Source: Ecdyonurus torrentis (taxonomy: Eukaryota; Arthropoda; Insecta; Ephemeroptera; Heptageniidae). Taken from it: a stretch of 64,000 nucleotides of DNA. Shown here piece by piece: positions 14,651 through 28,160 of this stretch (its first letter is position 1; each line of letters begins with the position of its first letter). The notes under the pieces are model-generated. The model made no database searches and was not told the origin of the DNA. It saw only the letters and a list, made by a program, of their open reading frames with translations. The stretch lies in NCBI GenBank assembly GCA_949318235.1, contig OX439137.1:10464532-10528531 (forward strand), in the 5' to 3' direction. Made by a program: the position numbers and the translations under genes.

Positions 14651-15465
14651 AACAATTAACCTGAAAGTTTTTTTAGTAATTTGATAACTGTTGAAGGTAT
14701 AAAAGGCTGCAAAAACCATTTAAAAACAGGAAATTATATAATTTATGCAATACAATGCAGTTATGTGCTACTAGAGCATTATTCATACTTTTCTGTTGGG
14801 CGTTTACTTTATTAATATATTGTGTGCAATAAAATGACCTTGCATATACTGGAGATTTATTTCTTTAACATTAAAGAGCACTTGATACGATATACACTAT
14901 AAGGCTACAGCATTTGAGGATGCATTTCATCACTGATCGTATACACTGGATCAAGATTAAAACTTTTACTACTTAAATATTCGCTTGAAACTTCCAAATT
15001 TATTCCTAACAGAAAAATAAACGCGGAGTTTAAATGGAGAAATGCTCAATCTGAGTAAATGTGCAGCATTTTATATTTAAGCCAACTCTTCAGTCTCTTA
15101 TTTGTGTACTATTTTAAAGATTAAACATACTCAAACAAGTTTCAGAAAAAAAATCACAAAATCAAAAATTTTATCATAATTATTAAACTTCTATGCATTA
15201 TAGTTCTACTAAATAGGACGAAAATCTGCTTGGAAAAAAGTAACTAACAAGTAAGAGGAGTATAGCTATGTTGGCTGCATATATAGAAATCTATCCAATT
15301 GAGTGTACTAGCGAGGTAACTTTTCACTACCATCGTCATAATCAAGCTCAAGTTAAGTAAAATGACGGTATTTAACAACAGTAGCAGCAAACGACCAAAA
15401 ATAAAGCATTATTTTGTATAGTAGCGCATAATTATATATACACAACAAAATTTATTTTCTTTTTT

Positions 15466-15556
15466 CACTCCTCCCGAATAAATCTGACCGGTTGCGTTAA
15501 AGTTCCCCAACAGTTGGAGAGATCAACGCTGCGGTCAGATTTATTCGGGAGGAGTG
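15466..15556. mobile_element. Short 91-bp hairpin element, 25-bp perfect arms
   Basis: The 25 bases at 15466-15490 (beginning CACTCCTCCCGAATAAATC) are the exact reverse complement of 15532-15556, with a 41-bp loop. Perfect arms in an otherwise unremarkable A+T-rich region point to a recently inserted mini-element or a selected hairpin. Confidence 0.75.
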
Positions 15557-15599
15557 TACATGTTTTACTTATTCAAATCCATCTTATTTCAACAAGAAA

Positions 15600-17455
15600 A
15601 TAACTATACATAAAAATGAATAAAATTAAGATTTTTATTATTTTTTTTTTCATTTTGCATAATTTGTTATTCAAAATAAAATGTATAATGTAATTATTAT
15701 ATGAAACCATTAAAAAACATGCTCTACTATAAGATAGATTAATCTACACCTTTTATTTTATTCTAATAAAGATAAAGTTAAATTTAATTATTTTAGTTTT
15801 AAAAATAATTAGCATAATTATATTTAAATGAACATTTATTTAAATTATATCACCTTTTTAATATTCATTATATTTAATTCTATATTATTATTGTATTATA
15901 TTGTATACACATATGTATAAGTATAAGTGTGACGTAGTCGATATGTAACATTAACTAGTATAAAGAAATTTAGTTTATAATATTTTGTCACTTTCACAAC
16001 TGGAGGGGTTGATTATTATAAGAGAAAATATTAGGATCACAATCTTCAATTGGAGAAAAGTTACATTATTAACAATGATATATAATATATTGTTTTAAAA
16101 ACTATAAATTTGATTAATCTCTTAGAAATCAAAAAAGTTGAAAACTTTGTATGTTTTAAATTTATTTATATACTTTTTGTTTTATATAATTTATGACTTT
16201 TTGAATGTTTCACTCTAATCATTTATATAAGAAATTATATCCTCATTACAATGTAATAAGTAAAATAATAGTCAGATGCTGAGATATTTAAAGTCTTTCT
16301 TGAATTAATTTTCAGTTCTTGTTAAGTGCTAAAAAAAAAAAAAAAAAAAAAAAAGTCAAGTAAGTCTACATGGAAATTTCTAGGTTCCAAAAGAAAAACT
16401 AAACTAAAGTATCCAAAAAGAAAGAACTAACGTATAATATACAAGAAAAAAAAAAAAAACTGAAAACAGGGCTTCGTAATGTAGTCCTTTTATTTTCCGC
16501 GTCACTTGCAATGGTTTGGCGCGTTCCCTTTGATTTTTTTTTCTGTTTACAAGTGAAATATTACTAATACATTTTTGTAAATACTTTAAAATAATAATAA
16601 TAAGGAGAAAATAATTATTATTTAATAAAATTGTTGAATAATTTCCTTCATTACCAATGCATAAAGAGCATGGTAGCATAAAAAGGGGTGTGTAAAGAGA
16701 GCAAAAAAACATAATGAATATCACTATGACTTTCAAATACTTAAATTGGGTTTTGTACTTTGATTAATTGCCGTCGTTATATTACAATTTAAATCATCCA
16801 GTCCAGTCTATATAATTGATTTCGATTTAAAAAAAATATATATTCGTATAGTTCATGTATGAATAATTACATTAGTAATCTACTTGCGTTTAAAAAAACA
16901 AGTATAAGTTTTCTTATGCAATAATGTACTAACTAATAAGTGTTGTATAAAGAATTCATTCACAGTAAACTCTATTGCAAAATTTTCATTACACGGTGAC
17001 TATCTCTTTATAAGATGAGTTATATATTATGCTATGAAGAGTTTTTTTTAACTCTCTTTTAGTTTAATGCAGTAATGCTTTTTTAGACAGTAAATTGTTT
17101 ATTGCATTTTTTTTTATAAGCAGGTCACCAACTTGGGTCAGAAATAGTTTAGTAAATTTTTACATTTTATTTTTATGGAAAAAAAAAAAAAAAAAAAGGT
17201 AATTGAAAAGGGATATAAAAATTTAATATTTAAATGAATTGAAAATTTTGATAGGCCTTTGGTTGTTTATTAAAAATTTGCAGTAAAATTTTAAATGTTA
17301 ACATTTAAACGTGCTATATTAAAAGTCAATTCCTTCATTATTATCATCGTTATTATACATGTTTGTCGCAGCAAGAATTATAAACAAACATTTTCTTTTT
17401 ACGTGATTTTAATTTTAGAATACTAAGCCATTTGTTTTCTAAAATATTGCTTGTA
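15600..17455. other. No gene recognised
   Basis: A+T-rich with A24 (16330-16354), A15 (16446-16459) and A18 tracts. The 110-codon minus-strand frame at 16404-16736 is hydrophobic and K/F/N-rich, as expected of open A+T-rich DNA. Confidence 0.45.
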
Positions 17456-17457
17456 AT

Positions 17458-17499
<42 letters not shown>

Positions 17500-17515
17500 T
17501 TACTTTACAAGTTGA

Positions 17516-17716
17516 TGTTGTATAGCGAACAAAGTCTATCTCGTCTATTGCCACGGTAAACAAAATGTCTATCTCGTTTTTTTTGTCACGAGAAGAGCAA
17601 AATTTGTAAGTCGTATATTGCTTCCACTGTCAAAAAAAAAAAAAAAAAAAAAAAATGAGATAGACATTTTACTTACTGTGACAAAATACGAGATGGACAT
17701 TTTGTTCACTACAACA
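17516..17716. mobile_element. Palindromic element with repeated TCTATCTCGT motif
   Basis: The left half (TGTTGTATAGCGAACAAAGT and a second GTAAACAAAATGTCTATCTC) is inverted in the right half (GAGATAGACATTTTACTTAC and ATGGACATTTTGTTCAC, ending ACAACA). The decamer TCTATCTCGT or its complement occurs four times, two per half. A poly-A tract (17632-17655) forms the centre. Confidence 0.7.
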
Positions 17717-18039
17717 ACGAAATGTACTAAATTTTATTTAATATCTTGTGTAGCACTTTTTCACATTCTAATGACTTTCAATTGACACATGTTCCTTAAT
17801 TACAGGTAGGTAATTTTGATTTCTATACTTTGGTATAGTTTAAAGAAAATAATCAAAAGTACTTCCTGTGCATATGAAGTAGGTTACTCATACTTGGGCT
17901 GAAAATATTCAGTTGCATTGTATACTTAATTTTTACTGCAATTATTTTTTACATCATTTATGAGTTCAAAAAGACAGTAAAATTCAATGCTGCTAAAATA
18001 TTAAGTAAATTTTAAAACGATATTTTAAATTATTATTTG

Positions 18040-21000
18040 ATAATAAGAGTCTGCAGTAAATTGATTCAGAATTGACGTTAAAAAATGTAAAATTTTATTT
18101 AGTTTTTAATTGTAAATTATTTAATCATTACTTCATTTTTGCACAAGTTTGTCAAATGAATATTTTGCAGGAATATTTTGTCTTTACTTTATATATTAAT
18201 TTTAAATTTTGTAAATGTGAAATACTGGTGGTATCCTACGTACTTTCTTAAGTAATAAGTTTTCAATTAAAATCCGGTTAGTTCAAAGGCATTTTTTTAT
18301 ACTAGTACCTCCACTTTTTGTATGTATTATTTAAGCTCTCGCGGAATTTTCGCTAAATCATATAATATACATAAATGTAGAATTCATGTTTCAGAATATT
18401 TTGTTTCAGATCCTTCTTCTATTTAAAGACGTTGCGACTCAAAATCGAAGCAATTTTTATATACCTGTTTCCTACTTTCGGTTACCAAAAAGAGCAAGCT
18501 GAATATTTTTTGTTTAACATCATAGCAGTCCCAATAAAGACACGATGGGAGTGAGCATTTTAACGCTCTTAGTAATTTCTTGTTATGTAAATCAATGTCG
18601 TTTCTTATTATTATTTTTACATGCACACAGTTACTATACAGTACTATACACCCCATACACCCATAAAAAATAATAAACCAACTATGAAAAAATAAAAATT
18701 TAATATATATGTTTTAATTATGAGTAACATAATTCAGTTACATTTTTTAATATTATAATAATATGATAAACGGGTAGCGTAAATTAATCCAATTTAAAGC
18801 TGAAGCCGGTGTGGGTGGATTAAGTGAAGGGGGGGGGGGTAGTAACGGCAATCAGTTGAACCAAAAAAAGTGATTATTCTTTGAAACTGTTGTTTTCCAC
18901 ATTGGTACATGAACCAAGAGGAATCTTAAAATATTTAAAAATTATGATGAGTTACCATGCAAAAAATTATTTCAAATTCAGAGAGAGGTTATTAGGTATT
19001 AAACTCATATCGCTTATTGTTAATTTGAAAATTAAAATAAAAAAAATTCTCGCCCTTATTTTAATGGCATCCTTATAAGCCACACAGTATAGGTGTTACA
19101 ATAACATAATGACATAATTTTTTATGGTAGTAAACGATTAAAATGTAATATTTTCAGAATCTGGGTAGATAGTAAGGTACGCAATATGGGCTCATAAGAT
19201 TACTAACAAAGTAAGATGGAAAAGCTTTAATTTTGGATGGAAAATGATATTATTAGCTTGTATCGATTAAGAGATGGTATAAGCCAGGCTCGTATATGGC
19301 CATAAGGCTTGCCTCAGGTCAGTTACGCCCCTTTTTAGCCTAGTTACACCACCAAAAATGACCTCTAAAAACCCAATCTCTGAATAGCTTTTTTAAGACC
19401 AGTTTAACCCTGTGGTAAGCTGTATACAAACCATATTTTAGCTTCGTTTTATTTTCAGTACCTTTCTATGAGCCTATAACAGTGAAAAGATGCATCAAGG
19501 TACCCATTTAAAGTACCAATAACAAAAATTAAGAGCAACCAGAAGGTACCACTTTTATATGACTATGAATGTACACCTTTTATCTTCAAAATCTTAATAT
19601 ATATTGTTGTACGCAAGTTGTAAAATATGTTTGCAAGAAGGTGTACCGAGAACAAATAGTAATCTAGATTATATACCCCGCCTCCCTTTCCTCCTCCTCA
19701 TATACAGTATACATATGAAGTAGAAAGTATGTATAATATAGTTTCATAAATATATAGGACAATATGTAACATATAACAATATCGATTAATTATGGATATT
19801 ATATTATGTCATTTCTTATAGTTTTTTGTAAACAATAGACGCATTAAATTTTTTTTGTATAAACATTAGTTTTTTTTATTATTTTAAGTTGTCAACGCCC
19901 GTGTTTTTTATTACATAATTTTGATTTAAATTTTAAATGTAATTATATAAAAATTGTGAATGAGAAATTTGTATGTAATTTAATACGGTGACTATATAAT
20001 ATTGGTATAAAAAATTATATATGGTATACGTAATGTTGTTGCGTTAACACTACTTTTTTAAGTTACAGCAATCATTTTTTTTTTTTGTCTCCATTGATTA
20101 AATTAGATAAATTAGACCAATTCATGTTCTACACACTGAAATTTATAAGTTTTTTTTTTATTGATTTCTGTTACATGTACAGAACTTCATATATCATATC
20201 TCATTAACTTTATTATTATTATTATTATTTTTTTTTTTTTTTACTTCTTATGCTTTGTTAAGGTGTTAGATATAATTCTATAATATATTTTTAATCTTGT
20301 TAATGGAAAGGTGCCAGTGGCTGATTTTTTTAAAGTAATAACAAATACATTTTATTTATAGGCAGGTTTTTAACAGTTGGAAAATTTTGATTAGTAACTT
20401 TTATAAAGTTGAGTTATTTTTAATAAATTTTACTATTTTGGTTCTGAATCGAAATAAAAGTAATAATTGTATCTAAAATTTAGCACTATAGCAAATAGCT
20501 CTACTTTTTTGCTTCAATGACATTGATTTTCATATGTCATTTTTTTAAAGTTCAATATTACAAATTATTGATAAATTTCTTGGTATTTGGTATATAGATA
20601 ATTAATAAAGAGTAAATTGAAAATCAAGTATATTTTAAAGTACAAAATTAAATTTATGATTTCTAGCAACAATTTGTTTTTATAAATTTAAAAAATGTTT
20701 GGCTCACATAGTCACTGACCTTTCCCATTAAATTAATAAATAAAATATACAAAAGAACAACAATTTATATTTAAAAATTTAAGCTAAAATTCTTGTAACG
20801 AATTACCATAACACACTGACATATACATTAACCAATGACTAAAAAAAAATTTAAATAAAAAATTACGTAATTTTGGTAGCATGCAAGGTTTACTAATACT
20901 ATACTTAAACTTAACAATTTCTATCGTTTAAAAAATATTTAAAATGGCATTCAAATCAAAACAAAAGTGTTCTAATTTTTTTATGCTCATATAACCTTAT

Positions 21001-21480
21001 CAATTTTCATCTAGTATATTAAAAATGGTATATTTTAATAATTATTATAATGAAAGTGATATTACCCCACCCCCACACACACAACCTGTCTTATGTACGT
21101 TACGATGTTTGACCGTGACCAAAATACCTTACGTGTAACGTCACACCGTACTGACTCCGTATAATATTATAAACCATATAGCTGTATGAGATAGGAGCTT
21201 AATAATATGTGTAGGTGGAGAAAGAGAGCAATAAGAAGAAAAAAATGATGAAAAACACCTGACGAATGCACAATAGTTTGAACTGTTAACTTTTTTTTTT
21301 CTTGTATCGATATGGTAATTAAAAGTTTTTTTCACAACCAATAACAGTGCTTAATCCTCTACACTGCAAATGTTTTCCAGTTTTACAAACGCTATGATGT
21401 TATAGTTGTATTCATGATATCATCGAAAGAAAACCGATATTTAGAGATGCAGCAAAATTGTCTAAAACTATTGGAATTTA
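18040..21480. other. No gene recognised; two slightly G+C-richer patches
   Basis: Patches at 18790-18850 and 19270-19440 (for example GCTTGCCTCAGGTCAGTTAC) have higher G+C but no open frame or inverted ends. The rest is A+T-rich sequence with homopolymers. Confidence 0.4.
18829..18839 (+). repeat. G11 homopolymer
   Basis: Eleven G in a row, unusual at this base composition, in a slightly G+C-richer patch (18790-18850). Confidence 0.9.
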
Positions 21481-21504
21481 CTCAAGGACTTACGCCAAAA
21501 ATAC

Positions 21505-21599
<95 letters not shown>

Positions 21600-21621
21600 C
21601 ATTGATTCATTGATTCATTGA
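21505..21621 (+). repeat. (ATTG)n microsatellite
   Basis: About 24 tetranucleotide units, one GGTT variant, degrading to ATTC units at the right end. Confidence 0.97.
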
Positions 21622-21927
21622 TATTTAATTGTAATGTAAGTAGAGCGTAATACATAACTTAGTATTCAGTGAAACGATTCTGAAAATTTCAAGAAATTTC
21701 TTATCATGATGGTCAAATTTGTATATTTGAAATTATATGTTATAATATTATAAAGTATTATAGAAAAATGAAATAGAAACAGTACAAATATTCTTAATAT
21801 TAGTATAGGTTTTATGGTAGTGGCAACAGATTATTAGGTCAAGTTGTAATAAAAGTGGATTACTGATTTCATATCAACTTTATACTTTAAGAACTTCAAG
21901 CATTAAAGTCTCCTTACACAATATCTA

Positions 21928-22075
21928 TACTCGACTCAAAAAACCTGAGTTACCTGCCGTTCGACTTTTTACGGTATCGCCCAGCCGCCCCCCCTTCTCC
22001 TCAAATGTGACAATGGGCGATACTTTAGGAATGCTCGATTTAAATCAACGGAGGTTTTTTGTGTCAAGTAGAGTA
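21928..22075. mobile_element. 148-bp MITE with imperfect inverted ends
   Basis: TACTCGACTCAAAAAACCT at the left is inverted as AGGTTTTTTGTGTCAAGTAG then AGTA at the right. A second inner pair, GGTATCGCCCA and TGGGCGATAC, supports a long hairpin. The middle is C-rich (CAGCCGCCCCCCC). Confidence 0.7.
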
Positions 22076-22280
22076 TTTTCAAACGATCAATTCGATGAAT
22101 GTTATGTTGTTTGCTAAAAAATATAGTATCATTATTGCATGCAAACTAAAAGTTTCTATAAAAAATGGTGCAATAATATTTGTTCTTGATTAAAAATGTC
22201 ATTCTTTTGGGATAGAACACACATAAAAGAGGAGAGGAAAGCTGAACAATTCTATACATGAGCAATGAATTCTAACTTTT

Positions 22281-22314
22281 GTCTCTCTCTCTCTCTGTCT
22301 CTCTCTCTCTCTTT
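22281..22314 (+). repeat. (CT)n microsatellite
   Basis: CT units with one TGTC interruption. Confidence 0.93.
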
Positions 22315-22889
22315 CGTAAATTATACATTTAAATGATTTATATATTTCTTTAAAACTTTAACTAGGTATAATATAAAAAAGTACTCATGGTCATACTTAA
22401 CATGATATAAATAAAAAGGGTGGTGCATACGGAAAAAAAATGTTTCGTATTCATTAATATTAATAATATTTATGACATAAACACGAAAAATACTTTTTTT
22501 ATATTTCTCACATTCTTATACAGCATTTTTTGTTTTGTGAGATATAATAATCAACCCACTTTTTGAAGTTAAACTTGTCAAATTTCTTTAAACATATTGA
22601 AAATAATCAATCAAGTATATATTTAAGAAAGCATTTTTTTTTGTAATTATATATAACAAAATATATTATTCTTATAATTAATAATTATAAACCTGGCTAA
22701 AGATCAGTTATAAAATTGCTAATATTTTTGGTGTATCAATAATAATTTTTTGTTTGCTGTCAATTTTTTAGACACGTGTTCAATTATTTTTTACTTCATA
22801 TTATTTATATTTAAAATGTTAAACTCTACGCCAACTTACTATTTTTATTACTCAACTGGATTTTGAATATTGTAAATGTTTTACTTTGC

Positions 22890-23023
<134 letters not shown>

Positions 23024-23343
23024 AAATTTAACATGATTTTTTTACCCAGCATTTCATTACCCATTATCCAGCAAAATCTTATAATAATTAAGAATATAAT
23101 AATCTTATAATAAGAATAATCTAAAAAAAAAAGTAAAGTAAAACCTGATGGTCAAAATAATGCTTGTACAAAAAAAAAAAAGCTCTCTGAATAAGCTAAT
23201 CAAATTGAAACACTGAGTTAAAACCTCTGTAAATTCTATAAATATATTTACTAAAGTTATTAAATAAGACATCAATTGATTAAAAAGTTTGTTGAAAATG
23301 GGACAAAAAGTTGACTAAAAAGTAAACATTTTTGCAAGTACGT

Positions 23344-23450
23344 AAAGCTCTGGCCAATAGGCAACCCTTAAGCACACTATGCTATCTTTATGGGGAAACG
23401 CTGCGGCCGCCGCTCCCCCGTTCTTAAACTTTTGGGCAGAGCTGTACAAA
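23344..23450 (-). mobile_element. Family F repeat, copy 2
   Basis: Inverted copy of 1057-1165. It begins AAGCTCTGGCCAATAGG and ends GGGCAGAGCT, a short imperfect inverted terminus around AGCTCTG. Contains GCGGCCGC at 23403-23410. Confidence 0.7.
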
Positions 23451-24482
23451 AAAGTGCACAGACAGTGATATGCTATATAAAATTTTACTCTTTTGCAATA
23501 TGACAATTGATATGGGTGAATTAAATTAACAAAATAAATAGTATTGCGCAATAGAGAAATATTTTATATAACATTGTACTGTACACTTAAATCAATCAAA
23601 TCCCTTTCTAATATAATGCTCTTGAAAATATAAATATAATAAAAATATTTACCAAAACATAACTTCACAAACAGTACATACACACATTTACATATTAAAA
23701 TATCTTCCTACACAAAATCGTGTGTTGTGGGTGTGTATTATTTTTTACTTTTATAACATTGAATTTGTGTTTAGTCTTCAAGTCGACCTTGAACTTCGCG
23801 TTTATATAAAATCTGATTTCATTTTTATTTCAATTGAAATAAATTTTCAATGTCTGCGAGAAAGTTTATTTTTTTCAATTATGTGTTTGCAATTTTTTAT
23901 GCTTGAATAAGAATATTATTTGCATATCAGGATGTTGCGAAATATATATTTTATAATAATAGTATATTGTATAAATTGTTTTGTAATATAATTAATATTC
24001 ATAGATTTTTAATTGATATTTAAAAATAAATCAAAATTTTATACCTATTATTCATTTTTTTTTATCGTACAATCATAATATTATACTGTATCAGCAGCAG
24101 GTTCTTGCCAATAGTTAGTAAATTTGTTATTTATATATTTCTTTTACTTAACACTTTATATTGCTGATGAAATTTAAATAAAAAGATTGAGTTTTGTATG
24201 TAGCCCTTCTCTACATACTGTATAAACTGTGTATTATTATGTATATCAATTTTTACAAAAAAATATCAATTCCTTTGACGATGATATTCAAATCAACTAT
24301 AAATATTTTTTTTCCACGATGTTATGGTAATTTGCATCAATTACAGTACTTGTACGTATGATTGATTTTTTTTCACACCTGATCAAGTTAAATTTAGCAA
24401 TCCGATTGGTTAGTAATTACGAATTTTACCATACAAACAGTAAAAAAAAATTGTAGAACACAACTGTCATTAGCTCTTTTAG

Positions 24483-24524
<42 letters not shown>

Positions 24525-25825
24525 CGTTAATATGGTGATTGAACCAATCAAGATTTATATATCATTGCACATTAAATCAGATATTCAATTTTATTAGCAA
24601 AGTGATTGGTTGTGATTTGTGATGTGATAACTTGTCATCTCCATATATATGATCGAAAAAAAATCATTATTAAACACACTATACACTAGATAATATGGAA
24701 TTTTAAGATCATACGACACTTTAAAAATAAAAAACCATTTAACATTCTATATTATTTAATAAATTATAACAAAACAAATATGATGTCATTTAAATAATAA
24801 AATACTGATCACATTTTTTAACACCTGACATGTAAATTTAATATAAATTTTATACCATAAAGTATAAATAATAACACCACACCCTATCAACTCTATAGTT
24901 CAGAACATTATAAAAAAGTTTTCATTATACAAAGTAATTCATACGTTAAAAAAGGTCAATAATAGGTTCAAGGTAACAATAAGTACAAGTACTATAGACG
25001 GCATTGCAAGGTCTCTCCATATCTCTCTCTTTCTTTCGTTTCAAAAACCGCGCCCTTCAATCTCAATAAAGTAAAAGATCATATTGACCGATTATTGATT
25101 TATGTACATATTATTTAATTTTTTTTATATAATATTTAAATGTATTTTTATACCCTTAAGTGATTTAAATTTGGATTTTTATCTCTATTGAAATTTTTTT
25201 GACACCATATGGTTTAATATAAAATATAATTTGTATCCGGGCATTTTTTTTTCTAAGTTGTTTCTCGGTATGGGGCATATTGTATATTGCAGGGTTTTAA
25301 AACTTTCAAAGTATATATATATTTTCTCCTAATAATATAGATCAATGAAAAAAAATCAATTTCGTAATTCTGACTAATGTGTATTAAATTTTATATAAAA
25401 AAACAACCTTTGTGATTGCTTCCATAAAATAGTTTAATCATTGAATAATTTTTTTAAGTTGGTCTCCGATACGCCTTCAAGTTAACTAAAACTTTGTTGC
25501 TTTGTTTGTGCTCAGCATTTGCTAACTAAACAAGTGCAAAAAAAAAAAAAAAAAAAAAAAAAAAAGAAAAAAGCATAATAGTGAGATGCTTTTTTTTTCT
25601 TCTTCTTCTTTTTTTTTTTTTTTTTTGGTAACTTTAAAAAATAATTAAAAACATATTTACAATAGATGCAAATTTGTATAGTACTCATACATTTAAAATC
25701 AGAATCACGAAATGTCTCTATACAACATAATCATTCAGTACAATATGATGTGTTCAATTTACTTCATATTCCAATTTCTCATTTGCTAAAAAGATTTCTG
25801 TGCTCGTGGATTTTGCTTCTTACTG

Positions 25826-26171
25826 AATAAAGCCATAGACCACATAAAACAACATGTGTTTTTTAATGAATAAACACGAAATGGGATCTTCAAAACTGAT
25901 GACAATTTTTACCAGAATGTTAATGTAGCCCCACGAGAGAGCGTGAAAAAACTGTAAAGTATGCAATTTGCGTGAAAATTCATGTTTATGACGTCAGAAA
26001 CATGCAAAAATTAGTATGAAAATGTTATGCGGGTTGCATAAATCGAACTTTCTAATCTATGCTAAGGGGCTACTCTTGGGTTTTGAGACAAACTAACGTT
26101 ATTTTTGTAAATCCCATCAAGTGTTTTGTGATATAAATGCTTATGTTTTTCTCCGGTCTATTCCTTTAAGT
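25826..26171 (+). mobile_element. Family C MITE, copy 1
   Basis: Aligns almost throughout with 61827-62164: GGGATCTTCAAAACTGATGA, TTTTTACCAGAATGTTAATG, TGTAGCCCCACGAGAGAGCG, TGACGTCAGAAACATGCAAA and TGCGGGTTGCATAAATCGAA. Ends are imperfectly inverted (AAGCCATAGACCACATAA and TTATGTTTTTCTCCGGTCTA). Confidence 0.8.
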
Positions 26172-26516
26172 ATAAATGACTCACTATGTTACTGCATTTC
26201 AATGATATTGCACTTGTAAGAGCTTAATTTAATTAATATTTAAAAAATATACGCAGCTATATAATCAGGTTTCAGAGCCATGTGACCTTTAAACAGTGAC
26301 AACTTGCAACAGTAAATTTGTCAATGTTACAAACTAAAAGTAATTACAATTTTATACTTCATGCTTTTCGTATAATATATAAAAAATATATTAATACATT
26401 TATAAAAATTTAAAAAAATAATAATAATTTGCAAGTTGAAAAGAAAAATTGAGTTCATAAATATTTTTCATTTGTTTTATTTTATATGTATGGTATTTTT
26501 TTTTTAAGTAAATGCC

Positions 26517-26571
26517 AAAAGGAATTCCAACCGACTAAAACCGACCGTCTCAGTCAGTTGGAATTCCTTTT
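26517..26571. repeat. 55-bp hairpin, 20-bp arms with one mismatch
   Basis: AAAAGGAATTCCAACCGACT at 26517-26536 pairs with AGTCAGTTGGAATTCCTTTT at 26552-26571, with a 15-bp loop. A very short transposon relic or cruciform-forming sequence. Confidence 0.65.
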
Positions 26572-27401
26572 TAATTTTTTATATATTAATTACTACTGTT
26601 TTGTTAAAAAAAAATTCAGCAACACGAACGCTTACCTTTTAAACCTACCCGGTGTAAAATAGGTGCTAAATTAAAAACTGAAATAACAATTTTTGTTTAT
26701 TTTTAAACAATTTTGGTAATAAATAATAGAATATTGAAAATTTCTCCAATAAAAAAATATTAATATTTAATTTTATACCTGATCTGATAAGGGAAAAAAA
26801 TGGAATGAAATAAAAGCTTAGTTATTATTGAACAACAAATCGTAAAATAAAAAATAATAAACGTACTTTATCAGGTACAAAAACTATTTGAAAATTCAAT
26901 TAAAAGCTATAAATATGTAATCATTTTTTTCTATAATAACACACAAATCATTTCTGAAAAAAAAAATAATAAAGTAAGTAATAAGCTTTATTTATGATGA
27001 CTTTAATACTAGATGGAAAATTTCTAACCAGTTTTTTTTTTCTTAAAGAAGCTATTTTTTTCTTAAGTTTTACAATTTATAACTTAAATTCTTATATATT
27101 TTCTTATATATTTGTTTTTAGAAGATTACTTTTTCATGTATTAGTTATTGCGGTACCTTGTATAGGTCATAAAGAACAAATACAAACACATTTATACTAA
27201 AATAGGACTTTTAAACTTACGTTCTATAGCGTGTTAAATGTATATTTTATAACATTTTTTGTAGATAACTGCCACTGCGGGAAAATGTTTTAGAGTGAAT
27301 TGAAAAATACAAAAAAAAAAAAAAAAAAAAAAAAAAATCAATCAATCAATCTACAGTTGTGAATTTTAAATATCATTTCACCTTTTAGTTACACTCTCTT
27401 A

Positions 27402-27404
<3 letters not shown>

Positions 27405-27437
<33 letters not shown>
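27405..27437 (+). repeat. (TC)n microsatellite
   Basis: Sixteen TC units. Confidence 0.93.
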
Positions 27438-27443
<6 letters not shown>

Positions 27444-28086
27444 CAAGAGATACAAAATACATACTCGTATTTCTCAAAACAAACTCATTGCATCACAAAA
27501 AATGCATTCTTAAAAAGTGTATTTTGAAAATTCTCTCAATTTTCCACGAATCTGCTCATCATGGTACAAATAATAATCTGTTACATAGATCATAATTAAT
27601 AATCGTTTATTATTGTCAGTGTTTCTATCAGTTTCTATTAATCTTTGTAATTAGCAATATGTTTAAAATTATTCCATAACTTTTGTGAAGGACATTATTA
27701 AAAATGAGTCGTACCAAATTTGGTCATTACAAAATCAAAATGAGTCCATTAAATTATTCGATCTTGTAATAAGATAATGAGTTTATATTTTAGTTTGACA
27801 AAACATTGAAGCAATGCCAAGTTTGTAAAGGTAAATTATATCGTGTTGAGTATAAATTTGGAATATAAAATAAAGTAGTTTAATTTTTCCTTTTATTATT
27901 CAATGAAAACTGCATAATTAGCATAATCAAGTTAAATGTTTTTAAGTATATATTTTATGCATTTTTAATAAATGCGTCGAGGGCAAAATTATATAGCATT
28001 CAAATTTATTATATGAAAATATTTAAATATCCTCAAAATTATTATGGGTGCATTTCTAAATGGACATATATAAAAATCCATATCTT

Positions 28087-28090
<4 letters not shown>

Positions 28091-28150
<60 letters not shown>

Positions 28151-28160
28151 GAGAGAGAGA
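28091..28160 (+). repeat. A28 followed by (GA)n
   Basis: A homopolymer grading into GA with a few A-insertions, suggesting the GA tract grew from the A-run edge. Confidence 0.95.

Noticed and set aside
23315..23551. 78-codon frame with an alanine run
   Set aside because: The frame spans a family F repeat and flanking A+T-rich DNA; only the repeat part is shared with the other copy.
25826..26171. Possible CRISPR-like or regulatory array because of recurring sequence
   Set aside because: The recurrence is two dispersed MITE copies 36 kb apart, with no regular spacers; the organism is also eukaryotic.
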